Source: Desulfocapsa sp. (lineage in GTDB: Bacteria; Desulfobacterota; Desulfobulbia; Desulfobulbales; Desulfocapsaceae). From it: 20,896 bases of DNA. Positions 6,742 to 14,800 of the stretch are shown in pieces. Positions within the stretch are counted from its first letter, which is position 1, and each line of letters begins with the position of its first letter. The notes under the pieces are model-generated. The model saw only the letters and a list, made by a program, of their open reading frames with translations, did not search any database and was not told where the DNA came from. Location: the NCBI GenBank assembly GCA_030635405.1, contig DAOVZA010000004.1:1-20896 (forward strand), given 5' to 3'. Position numbers and translations under genes: made by a program.

Positions 6742-7743
6742 ATGAGTGACCGCTTACATATTATTCTCGCAGGTGATGAAGGAAAGGCTCGAACACTTCT
6801 CTTCTCCAAACGCAAGCTGAAACTGACTTTTGTTCTCACACTTTCACTCTTTATCACGCTAAGTGTCATTAGTTTTAACGCTTTTCATTTCTTTTCTGCA
6901 AAAAACAATCTGAGCGATCAGGTTGCAGAACTGAACAAGGAACTCGAGCAAAGCAACTCCTTAAAAGAGAGTCTGGCATCGCAGGTTTACAATCTGAGAG
7001 AGCTAAACGACAGTCAGGCTGAAGACTTCCAGCAGGAAAAAACCATACTTATCAACACCGCTGTATCTGAGCTTGAAGAACGCAGCTCCATGATGAAGCA
7101 AATCATGTGTAACATTGGCGTGGAAGTAAAAGACGTGGAAGAAGACAGGAGTAACTCCGGTGGTCCTTACATCATGCCAAAGGAAAACATCGGTAAAGAA
7201 CTTCTCTTCCGATCTGATCGTTATATGGAAACCATGAGCGCCCTCCCCCTTGGTCGTCCGGTACCTGGCCTTGTCACATCACGGTTTGGGCATCGCACAG
7301 ACCCTTTAAATGGTAAAAAGGGGTATCATTCTGGTGTTGACATGCGTGGACGTTATGGTCAGAAAATTGTGGCCACTGCCGATGGTGTTGTCACTAAATC
7401 CTTCGTTAACGGAAGTTACGGCAAATATGTTGAAATCAACCATGGTAACGGCTACACCACCAAATTTGCCCACATGAAGAAAATTCTTGTTAAACGTGGT
7501 GAAAGAATAAAACGTGGTCAAAGTATTGGTACTGTTGGAAGCAGCGGAAGATCGACAGGACCACACCTCCACTACGAAGTATGCCTTAACGAAAAACCAC
7601 TTAACCCTGGTAAATTCATGCGGGTTGACAAACTCATCCAACCCCCAATCATTCCGAAGTTAAATGCAGAGAAGAAACTGAAGATAAAATACCCACTGAT
7701 GGCTAAAAATAAAGCCACCGACCCATCTGCATTGGAGAAATAA
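6742..7743 (+). CDS. Membrane-anchored M23 family metallopeptidase (LytM-type)
   Basis: A 333-residue type II membrane protein: a short basic cytoplasmic tail, one transmembrane segment (about 28-50) and a periplasmic coiled coil (about 54-120). The M23 domain (about 172-295) follows, then a Lys/Pro-rich tail. The zinc and catalytic residues are intact: His196 and Asp200 (YHSGVD), His244 (FAHM), and His275 and His277 (PHLHYE). Because the LytM site is complete, it is predicted to cleave peptidoglycan cross-bridge peptides, unlike the degenerate activators EnvC or NlpD. It is followed after 7 nt by a bactofilin. M23 peptidase-bactofilin pairs are known in curved and helical bacteria and in Proteobacteria, where the bactofilin scaffold positions the hydrolase. 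A role in cell shape is inferred from that precedent. A good promoter lies at 6620-6648. Confidence 0.92.
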   Translation: MSDRLHIILAGDEGKARTLLFSKRKLKLTFVLTLSLFITLSVISFNAFHFFSAKNNLSDQVAELNKELEQSNSLKESLASQVYNLRELNDSQAEDFQQEKTILINTAVSELEERSSMMKQIMCNIGVEVKDVEEDRSNSGGPYIMPKENIGKELLFRSDRYMETMSALPLGRPVPGLVTSRFGHRTDPLNGKKGYHSGVDMRGRYGQKIVATADGVVTKSFVNGSYGKYVEINHGNGYTTKFAHMKKILVKRGERIKRGQSIGTVGSSGRSTGPHLHYEVCLNEKPLNPGKFMRVDKLIQPPIIPKLNAEKKLKIKYPLMAKNKATDPSALEK

Positions 7744-7750
7744 TATAGCT

Positions 7751-8167
7751 ATGTTTAATAAGAAAGACAGCTTCGAACAGGAAAGTGAAAAAGCTGAAAA
7801 AGAAGTCATCTCTTCCATCATTGACGCCAGGATGACGATGAAAGGAGAGTTGATCTTTGAAGGTAAAGCAAGAATTGATGGCACCGTTGAAGGTAATATT
7901 AAAGGCGAACATCTGATTCTCAGTGAAGGTGGAAAAATAAAGGGCGACATACAGGTTTCAAGCTTTGTTTGCCATGGCACCCTCGAGGGAAATGTTAAAG
8001 CCAGCATGGTTACCGCCAGAAAAACCTGTCAGATGCATGGTCTTATTGAAAGTAACAGCCTTAGCGTAGAACCAGGTGCCGGATTGAGCGGAGAGATAAA
8101 AGTTGCCGCCAACGAACTTCACCTTGTAAATGAAAAAGAAGATGATACCCAAAAGGCAAATGGCTAA
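7751..8167 (+). CDS. Bactofilin (polymer-forming cytoskeletal protein)
   Basis: A 138-residue protein with the bactofilin core at about residues 22-115: IDARMTMKGELIFEGKARID, GTVEGNIKGEHLILSEGGKI, then KGDIQVSSFVCHGTLEGNVK. These short repeating strands form a right-handed beta-helix. The termini are charged and probably disordered (FNKKDSFEQESEKAEKEV at the start, NEKEDDTQKANG at the end). Bactofilins polymerise without nucleotide into membrane-associated filaments that localise cell-wall enzymes. The gene starts 7 nt after the M23 gene; GGAGAAA lies near the end of that gene, a little far (13 nt) from the ATG. The next gene starts 11 nt after its stop, so all four genes to 9185 are probably cotranscribed. 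Confidence 0.93.
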   Translation: MFNKKDSFEQESEKAEKEVISSIIDARMTMKGELIFEGKARIDGTVEGNIKGEHLILSEGGKIKGDIQVSSFVCHGTLEGNVKASMVTARKTCQMHGLIESNSLSVEPGAGLSGEIKVAANELHLVNEKEDDTQKANG

Positions 8168-8178
8168 AGAGTTTTACT

Positions 8179-8424
8179 ATGCAGCCTAATGACCTTCCGT
8201 CCCCAGCAAATAGAATCGCCTGTCCTGAATGCGGTAATGATGAAGAGTTCTACGAAGTAGCAGAGAATGCCATCATCACGACCCTCTATACACAAAACGA
8301 TGATGGCAGCTTTACTCCACAGGAAGACACCTCTCAAATTCTCGGAGAAATAAAACTCATCTGCGGGCAATGCCAAAACGATCTCTCAATGTTTCATCAA
8401 CGGTTTTCGGAAATGCTCTTTTGA
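8179..8424 (+). CDS. Small zinc-ribbon protein of unknown function
   Basis: An 81-residue protein that I do not recognise as a named family. It has two Cys-x2-Cys knuckles, Cys15/Cys18 (CPECG) and Cys62/Cys65 (CGQC), separated by about 43 residues; this is the layout of a zinc ribbon. Between them are acidic and beta-prone segments (EFYEVAENAIITTLYTQNDD). No transmembrane segment is present. It begins 11 nt after the bactofilin and its 3' end overlaps the possible ATG start of the ATP-grasp gene, so it is most likely translated with both. It could be a metal-binding partner or substrate of the ATP-grasp protein; this is inference from position only. Confidence 0.7.
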   Translation: MQPNDLPSPANRIACPECGNDEEFYEVAENAIITTLYTQNDDGSFTPQEDTSQILGEIKLICGQCQNDLSMFHQRFSEMLF

Positions 8425-9185
8425 GTAATTCTCCCCGCATCATAAAAAAGAACAAAGACCTTCCCGAACTTTTTCACACACTTTCACGTGGTGACATTAT
8501 AGCCTGCAGGCTTCGTCTAAAATATGACGAAGAGCATCTGCTCCTTGACCTGGTGGAACGTGGCATACAACTTATCCCATCTGCTTCAGCCCAACTTTCA
8601 AGTCGTTCAAAAACATTCCAGGCCAGACTCCTCACTCCTTTCATGATTCCGCACACTGTTGTCATTTATGATATCCATGGCCTGCTCAATACTGTTTCCC
8701 TTTATGGTCATCATGCAATTGACAAGGTTGTACTCAAACATGACCGTAAAAATGCCGGCCTTGGCATCCACCTCTTTCGAGACATTGAAGATGTATACAC
8801 ACAGGCGGCAAACAATGTGATCCCATATCCATTTGTATTACAGCCTTTTCTTGATAACAGTCGTGATATACGCGTTATTATCCTGGATGACTATATCGAA
8901 GCGTATGAACGGAATAACCCCGACAACTTCCGAAACAATCTACACTGCGGAGGCAAAGCAAATAGTGTCATTTTAAATGAGACTCAACTGAATCTTTGTA
9001 AAAAGATAATGGAACGGGGGGCTTTCCCATATGCCCATATTGATTTAATGATAACTGAAAAATCAGAAACGTATCTGGCAGAAATTAACTTACGGGGTGG
9101 AATCAGGGGGGCAGTTATCGATCCTGGCAGCTACCAGAAAAAAGTTAAAGCCATAGAAGGGAAAACACTTCAGAAAAAGCTATAA
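8370..9185 (+). CDS. RimK-like ATP-grasp protein
   Basis: A 271-residue protein (from the ATG at 8370) resembling the RimK/LysX branch of the ATP-grasp superfamily, which joins a carboxylate to an amine through an acyl phosphate. Visible elements are VVLKHDRKNAGLGIHLF (phosphate-binding Lys123 and glycine-containing loop), FVLQPFLDNSRDIRVIILDD (155-174), FRNNLHCGGKA (187-197), AHIDLM (222-227) and YLAEINLRGG (235-244, metal ligands Glu238 and Asn240). The ATG start would overlap the zinc-ribbon gene by 55 nt. An alternative TTG at 8421 overlaps its TGA, has GGA nine nt upstream, and would remove only 17 non-conserved residues, so it may be the true start. The substrate is unknown. It is the last gene of the M23-bactofilin operon and ends before a strong terminator. 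Confidence 0.8.
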   Translation: MPKRSLNVSSTVFGNALLSNSPRIIKKNKDLPELFHTLSRGDIIACRLRLKYDEEHLLLDLVERGIQLIPSASAQLSSRSKTFQARLLTPFMIPHTVVIYDIHGLLNTVSLYGHHAIDKVVLKHDRKNAGLGIHLFRDIEDVYTQAANNVIPYPFVLQPFLDNSRDIRVIILDDYIEAYERNNPDNFRNNLHCGGKANSVILNETQLNLCKKIMERGAFPYAHIDLMITEKSETYLAEINLRGGIRGAVIDPGSYQKKVKAIEGKTLQKKL

Positions 9186-9240
9186 AAGTACCACTGTAAT
9201 TATCAGTATTGATTCTTCAGCCATCGAAACAAAATAACAA

Positions 9241-9281
9241 AAAAAAAGGCGTTATCCTTAAGAAGGATAACGCCTTTTTTT
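9241..9281. terminator. Strong bidirectional intrinsic terminator
   Basis: The stem GGCGTTATCCTT (9248-9259) pairs with AAGGATAACGCC (9263-9274) around an AAG loop. It is flanked by seven A on the left and seven T on the right, so it works on both strands. It serves the ATP-grasp operon (plus, ends 9185) and dsrC (minus, ends 9310). Confidence 0.92.
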
Positions 9282-9309
9282 GACTACTAAAACGTATCAG
9301 TTCTGTAAA

Positions 9310-9630
9310 TTATACACAACCGGTAGGTTTAGGAAGACCAGCCATCTTACAAGCACCTTTACCAGGTCCTGATGGGAACAGCTCGTAGATTCTTTTCAGT
9401 GGAAAACCTGTGGTTTTAGAAAGAATACGTACCATTGGAGCGATACCATTTTTCTTGTAGTACTCGCGAAGAGCGTCGATTACTTTGTGATGCTCGTCGG
9501 TAAGTTCAGAAATACCTTCAACACTCTTTACGTAATCAATCCAATCATCGTTCATGTCATCCATACCGTTGAGCAGGAATCCATCTTCATCACAGTTGTA
9601 GCTGTTTCCGTTGTGTTCTATTGTTGGCAT
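9310..9630 (-). CDS. dsrC: Dissimilatory sulfite reductase system protein DsrC
   Basis: A 106-residue DsrC/TusE-family protein. The C-terminal arm GKGACKMAGLPKPTGCV contains both conserved cysteines, Cys94 and the penultimate Cys105. This identifies a true DsrC rather than TusE or the single-Cys paralogues. DsrC is the small cytoplasmic sulfur carrier that forms a Cys-Cys trisulfide with the sulfite-derived sulfur on DsrAB; the DsrMKJOP membrane complex then reduces it, linking sulfite reduction to the quinone pool. Other family blocks are DEDGFLLNGMDDMNDDWIDY and ITDLTDEH-like ISELTDEHHKVIDALREYY, then GIAPMVRILSKTTGFPLKRI and YELFPSGPGKGACK. GGAGG lies 6 nt before the ATG, fitting a highly translated gene. 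It is monocistronic and separate from any dsrAB, as is common in sulfate reducers. Confidence 0.97.
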   Translation of the reverse strand: MPTIEHNGNSYNCDEDGFLLNGMDDMNDDWIDYVKSVEGISELTDEHHKVIDALREYYKKNGIAPMVRILSKTTGFPLKRIYELFPSGPGKGACKMAGLPKPTGCV

Positions 9631-10005
9631 TTTATTCCTCCATAAAATATTGTTTTGTGGCTTTCACCGTTTCTATTTCTTAAGTAATGACAGCCTAATT
9701 ACTATACCAAAGAAACTTTGTCAAGTGAATGAGCAATCATTTTCCAGTCTCCACAGTCAAATAATGTGACACCAAACCACATGAAAGAAAAGGTAAAAGA
9801 CAGTAATAGTATAAAAAGACAGCATAACATATCTTCATGAGCGTTTTTTCTTGCACTGCCCCCCTAGAAAAGGTAAATTTTCGTAGCTTCAAATATCTGC
9901 ATTCTTTATATAGTACAGCCTAAAAACTTTTGGGAACTTCACTCCATATCAAATGTACTATTCACTAAAGAATACTCATTAACGATCCTTTACAGAGAAC
10001 TCAAT
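9631..10005. other. Divergent intergenic region between dsrC and the PpiD-like gene
   Basis: This 375-nt AT-rich region carries no convincing gene. It holds the dsrC ribosome-binding site and a candidate dsrC promoter near 9701-9729. Towards the PpiD-like gene a TATAGT at 9909-9914 is the best -10 candidate, without a clear -35. I see no RNA gene or repeat. Confidence 0.6.
9701..9729 (-). promoter_or_regulatory. Candidate dsrC promoter
   Basis: On the minus strand TTCACT (9724-9729) and TATAGT (9701-9706) are spaced 17 nt, giving a leader of roughly 65 nt to the dsrC ATG. A perfect TTGACA (9719-9724) overlaps but sits only 12 nt from TATAGT, so its role is unclear. Confidence 0.45.
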
Positions 10006-11463
10006 ATGCTGCAAATTTTTCGTGATAAATCACAATCGACCTTTATTCAGGCAATCGTCCTCGTTATCGCTCTTGTTTTTGTTTTTTGGGGAGTTGGTGC
10101 CAATATGATGGATAGTCGTGAGGCAGCCATTGTTGTCAACGATGAAGAAATTAGCTTTCAAGAGTATCAGCGTGTCTACGATCAGCTTTTGTCCAATTAC
10201 CGTCAGCAGTTTGGCGGATCTGTCCCCGATGAGTTGCTAAAAAGCCTTGGTCTCTCCGAACAGGTACAGGGACAACTCATTCAGCAGGTTCTTTTGCGCC
10301 AGGGTGCAGCCGACATGGGACTGCTTGTATCAGCACCTGAAGTACAAAAAAACATCCAAGAAACAATCCAATTTCAGGAAAACAATTCCTTTAACATGGA
10401 TAAGTACAAATCACTCCTTACGGCAAACCGACTAACTCCTCACAAATATGAAGCTTCACAGCGAGTCGATATGCTTTCGGCTAAAGGAGTACAGGCCATC
10501 GGAAGCTTTGCCACAACTGTAACTGAAGCTGAAATTACCGATCTCTACCAACAGGCTAAAGAGAGTGTTGACCTGAATTTTGTAAAAATCAGCCCTGAAA
10601 GTTTTACAACAAAGGTAATTATTGAAGACAGTTCCCTAACAGCTTGGTTTGAACAAAATAAAGAAAATTACAAAACGCCTCCAAAGGTTAAATTAAAATT
10701 TCTTTCTTTTAAATATAACACTGACTCAAGCAACAAAGCCGATGTCTTCAAAGAGGCCAATGATGCCTACGAAGGTATTATTTCAGCAGGAAGCCTTCAG
10801 GAATACGCTAACCTTCACCCGGAAACAGCAATAAATGACACAGACTTTTTCAGCCAATCTGCGCCTCCTGAAAATCTCGACAATGCACAGGTAGTTCAAA
10901 ATAAGGCCTTCTCCTTGAAGGCAGGTGAACTCAGTTCCCTCATTGAATCTCCTGCTGGATATTCAATCCTCTTTGCCGAGGCCACTCAGGAACCTGAAAT
11001 CCCAGCCTTCGATACGGTTAAAAAAGAAGTGACGGCAGATTATAAAGTTGCTCAATCAAAGATTCTTGCTCTTGAAAAAAGCAAGGCAATGCTCACCGAA
11101 CTCCAGGGCGGCGCCCAGCTCCCTGAACTTACGAAAAAGAATGGCATGGAGAACAGCAATGCAAGCCTTTCTCGAAGCACCATGGGTCCTGAAAGCAATA
11201 ATTTTCCACCAAGTCTGCTGGGAGATATCTTTTCATTAAGTATCACCAATCCCTTGCCAGAAGAACCAGCAGCCGTTGGTGAAGACATCTACCTGTACCA
11301 GTTTATTTCGCGAACAATTCCTGAAACAACGACCATGACCGAAGAAGAAAAGGAACAGTATAGAACTCAAATTCTAAACGCCAAACAGGAACGCATCCTT
11401 ACTGCATGGCTTCGACATCAGGAGCAGATGGCCGAAATCCTCACAAATAAAAACATTCAATAA
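10006..11463 (+). CDS. ppiD: PpiD/SurA-like membrane-anchored periplasmic folding factor
   Basis: A 485-residue protein with one N-terminal transmembrane helix (about 14-33, AIVLVIALVFVFWGVGANM) and a long periplasmic part. Residues 36-165 match the SurA N-terminal chaperone domain as in PpiD (AAIVVNDEEISFQEYQRVYD, then LIQQVLLRQGAADMGLLVS). Residues about 225-335 look like a parvulin-type fold (PPKVKLKFLSFKYN, then NDTDFFSQSAP and KAFSLKAGELSSLIESPAGY), with the typical GE-S-PV-S style strand. The C-terminal half continues with a helical region. PpiD assists proteins emerging from the Sec translocon. E. coli PpiD is longer (about 623 residues), so this is a shorter form; whether it has isomerase activity cannot be judged from the sequence. 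It is preceded by a 375-nt gap and followed by a 367-nt gap, so it is probably monocistronic. Confidence 0.85.
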   Translation: MLQIFRDKSQSTFIQAIVLVIALVFVFWGVGANMMDSREAAIVVNDEEISFQEYQRVYDQLLSNYRQQFGGSVPDELLKSLGLSEQVQGQLIQQVLLRQGAADMGLLVSAPEVQKNIQETIQFQENNSFNMDKYKSLLTANRLTPHKYEASQRVDMLSAKGVQAIGSFATTVTEAEITDLYQQAKESVDLNFVKISPESFTTKVIIEDSSLTAWFEQNKENYKTPPKVKLKFLSFKYNTDSSNKADVFKEANDAYEGIISAGSLQEYANLHPETAINDTDFFSQSAPPENLDNAQVVQNKAFSLKAGELSSLIESPAGYSILFAEATQEPEIPAFDTVKKEVTADYKVAQSKILALEKSKAMLTELQGGAQLPELTKKNGMENSNASLSRSTMGPESNNFPPSLLGDIFSLSITNPLPEEPAAVGEDIYLYQFISRTIPETTTMTEEEKEQYRTQILNAKQERILTAWLRHQEQMAEILTNKNIQ

Positions 11464-11492
11464 TACCATATCAGTCATTAAACCCATCAATC

Positions 11493-11531
11493 AGGAACTC
11501 GTACAGACACAAATGCTCTGTATAAGTTCCT
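11493..11531 (+). terminator. Imperfect hairpin after the PpiD-like gene (possible terminator)
   Basis: AGGAACT (11493-11499) and TACAGA (11502-11507) pair with TCTGTA (11517-11522) and AGTTCCT (11525-11531), separated by a 2x2 internal loop and closed by a 9-nt loop. It starts 30 nt after the PpiD-like stop. There is no U-tract, so it may instead stabilise the mRNA end or act with Rho. Confidence 0.4.
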
Positions 11532-11732
11532 GCCCATAGCACTTTATTCGGCACCTAATATTTGGTTAAGGAACCTACGCTCCCTAAAAACCTACATCTT
11601 TTTGTCACTCATACAACGCACAATACCTCCCCTTTATAAATTGATTTTTTCATCAATAAAAGTTTTCAATTGTGACCCATTCCCATCTAACTGAAATGAT
11701 ATCAGGATCTTCTTCCGTTTCTGTGGAAGACG

Positions 11733-11741
11733 TGATATAAT
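11733..11741 (+). promoter_or_regulatory. Extended -10 promoter for the SNF2-family gene
   Basis: TGATATAAT matches the extended -10 consensus TGnTATAAT exactly. It has no good -35, as expected for this type. A transcript would start near 11748, about 83 nt upstream of the ATG. An inverted repeat CTTCC-N8-GGAAG lies directly upstream (11712-11729) and could bind a regulator. Confidence 0.5.
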
Positions 11742-11830
11742 GAAGAGTTTCTTTTATCCTGACCAACAGGTCTCCGGTTTATCTCTTTCGAGGGTTAGGC
11801 TTTAAAATAGCATCACCATACTAATACAAC

Positions 11831-14800
11831 ATGCCAGACCCTAGCAGCGAACTACTCCAGAGCTACGACAAACTTACCCCTTTTGAGCAGACTCTCCTTC
11901 AATTCCAATCCATTGTTTACGAACCTGCTCACACCACTCTTATCGTTAACTGTCTACGCAAACTTGATATCCGCAGTCCAAGAGGCAACCGACCGACCGC
12001 CGCCAACTTAAATCATTATTTTACTAAATTCCAGGAAGCTGGTCTGGTCACGGATGAACGGCAGTGCTCTGCCCACATTGTGGAGAAGCTCAGCCGTATC
12101 TCTGTTGAAGATGGCACTTTCAGCACCTACGCCAATGTTATCCGCAAAGAGGCACCCGTTTCCTACTATTACGGCAAATGGACGACTCGTTGCTGGCGTG
12201 CCATGCGGGAAATGCGAATCGGTATCTACACTCAGGACTTTGATGCAATAGACGACGCGCTTGATTTTCTTTCCGGACAATGCAGAGACATTCTTTCTCC
12301 TTTACCACCCACAGTGCATGTCACCACTGGTCCTTTTGACCCGACATGGTTCAGAAGCCTTGCGCCTTCATTTCAATTCTTTCTGCTCAACGATATCCTA
12401 CGCTACGAGCAGTCAACTCTAAATAGTTACCCTGAAATCCTCACATATCTCCAGGAAGAAACAGGCCTGGAAGAGCTGAGTCAGGATGAAAAACTCCCCT
12501 TCCAGCGTATTCTTTTTAACCAGTATATATTCAGGGGAAGACTCGAAGAAGCAAAAACTCTTGTTGAAGAGAACAGTGAAAGCTTCATGGGAACAGGAGC
12601 TGCAGGAACACTCGCCTTCCTTTCTGGAAATTCAGATATTACCACAAATTTATTTGAAAAGGATCTCGACTTCCTCCGTGATCTCACCGGCACCGAAAAA
12701 GCAGCCTTTTTTGGTCCCACAGGCCTTTTTCATGCACTGGCTACTCTACAAAACGATCAAAATGACCAGGAACAAAAAGTTGCTCACCAAATAGGTATTG
12801 CTCTGTCACTATTCAACAAAAGTGTCGAGGAAAAATCCTATCAGGTTATTGCAACCTTTCTCCAGGTACGAAACAGCACTGCGTTGCCAGGTGAAGAAAT
12901 GAGCTTTCACAAAGATGATGAGCCTCACAGCCTCACCGTCCTGCTCACAGGTCTTTCCCAGTACTGGCTTAACTCCAGCCTGCAACCGGAAGTAAAACGA
13001 CGTGTGGAAAGCCTTTACCAACAGGCTCTCGATAATGAATTCAACTTTTTCACTTTAAATCTTGCAGCTCTACTTGCCGGTATTGGTGAGGACGAAGACG
13101 AATACAACGAAGTTGTCGAGCGCTTAACCAAAGAGACCGGACTTATTCCACTGATCGACATTCTCCAGTCTGAAGAGCCTTGGAAACGCAACTTGCAAGC
13201 TCTTATTCAAGTAACATCATCCCCTTTGGACTCAGGAAATAGTCTGCAGGAACGCCTTATCTGGCTGGTTGAGTATACAAATGGGAAAATGCACATCAAC
13301 CCCAAGGAACAAAAACGGAACGCCACAGGAAACTGGAGCAAAGGACGTCCAATCTCTCTGTCCCGCCTCTATTCCGGAAAACTTCCCTACCTGACAGTTC
13401 AGGACAGGAAAATTTCAGCATGTATCCAAAAACAGGTAAATACAGAAACTCATGGCATCAGCTACCATTTTGAAATGGACAAGACACTGCTTGCCATGAT
13501 CAACCACCCTTTGCTCTTTTTCTCAAAATCTCCAGGAACTCCCATTGAATTTGTTAGTGGTGAGCCAGAACTCCTTGTTGAAGAACGTGGTTCTCAGCTC
13601 CATATCTGCTTTGCCCAGGAAGTCTCCGAAGAAAATATTACCATTTTTCAGGAGACCCCCACTCGTTATAAAATAATTGAGATTAACGATAACCATCGTA
13701 GAATTGCCCAGATAACTGGAAAGCATGGCCTTGTTGTCCCAATTGACGCCAGCGAACAAGTGCTCACAGCCATTGGCAATATCTCCTCTTTCATGACGGT
13801 ACATTCTGCCATTGCAGCAGAGATAGTGCCTGGTGCGCACACAAATATTGAGCAAGTTGAGGCAGACCCCACCATTTACATGCACCTTCTCTCCTATGGA
13901 TCAGGATTTCGTCTTGAGATGTTTGTAAAACCATTCATTGATGGTGGCCATTACCTCAAGCCCGGACAGGGAGTAGAAAATATTATTGCTGAAGTACGCG
14001 GCCAGCGACTGCAGACTAAAAGAAACCTTGGGCTTGAAGAACAGATGGCTCGAGAGGTTGAAGAATCCTGCCCAATTCTTGATCTTGCCGTCGACCTTGA
14101 ACAGGAAAACGATCGGGAATGGCATCTCCAGGATCCCGACGACTGTCTTCAGGCATTACATGAATTACAGGAAATACAAGACCGGGTTGTTATTGAGTGG
14201 CCTGAAGGCCAGAAACTGAACATCACCCACCAGGCATCTCTCAAGAATCTCAACCTGAAGGTTAGAACAAGTCAGCAAAACTGGTTTGCCCTCTCGGGAG
14301 AACTAAAGCTTGATCAGGACACAGTGATTGATCTGAGAGAACTTCTTGCCAAGGTCAAGACATCCCATGGGCATTTTATTCAGATCAAGGAAGGACAATT
14401 TATTGCATTAACCCAGGAATTCAAGAAGAAACTCGAAGAAATAAATCTCTATTCAGAAGGGATGACCGATACTGAAGATGGCGAACTCCTTATTCATCAC
14501 CTTGCTGCAATTCCACTCGAAAAACTCGTTGAACAAGCACAGGCTCAGGTTGATGACGGCTGGCGTGACCAGATTAAGCGTATCCATGAAAGCCAGGACT
14601 TCAAACCGGAACTGCCATCAACTCTTCGTGCGGAACTTCGTGATTACCAGGAAGAGGGTTACAATTGGCTCTCACGCCTTGCTCACTGGGGTGTTGGTGG
14701 ATGTCTTGCTGACGATATGGGACTTGGCAAAACCGTCCAGGCCCTCGCTGCTATTTTATCACGGGCAACAGATGGCCCCTCACTGGTTATTGCCCCGACA

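Larger units (their letters stand above)
11464..11830. other. Intergenic region between the PpiD-like gene and the SNF2 gene
   Basis: This 367-nt region has no supported gene. It contains an interrupted inverted repeat (11493-11531), an inverted repeat CTTCC-N8-GGAAG (11712-11729) and an extended -10 promoter motif (11733-11741). I see no homology to a known RNA. Confidence 0.6.
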
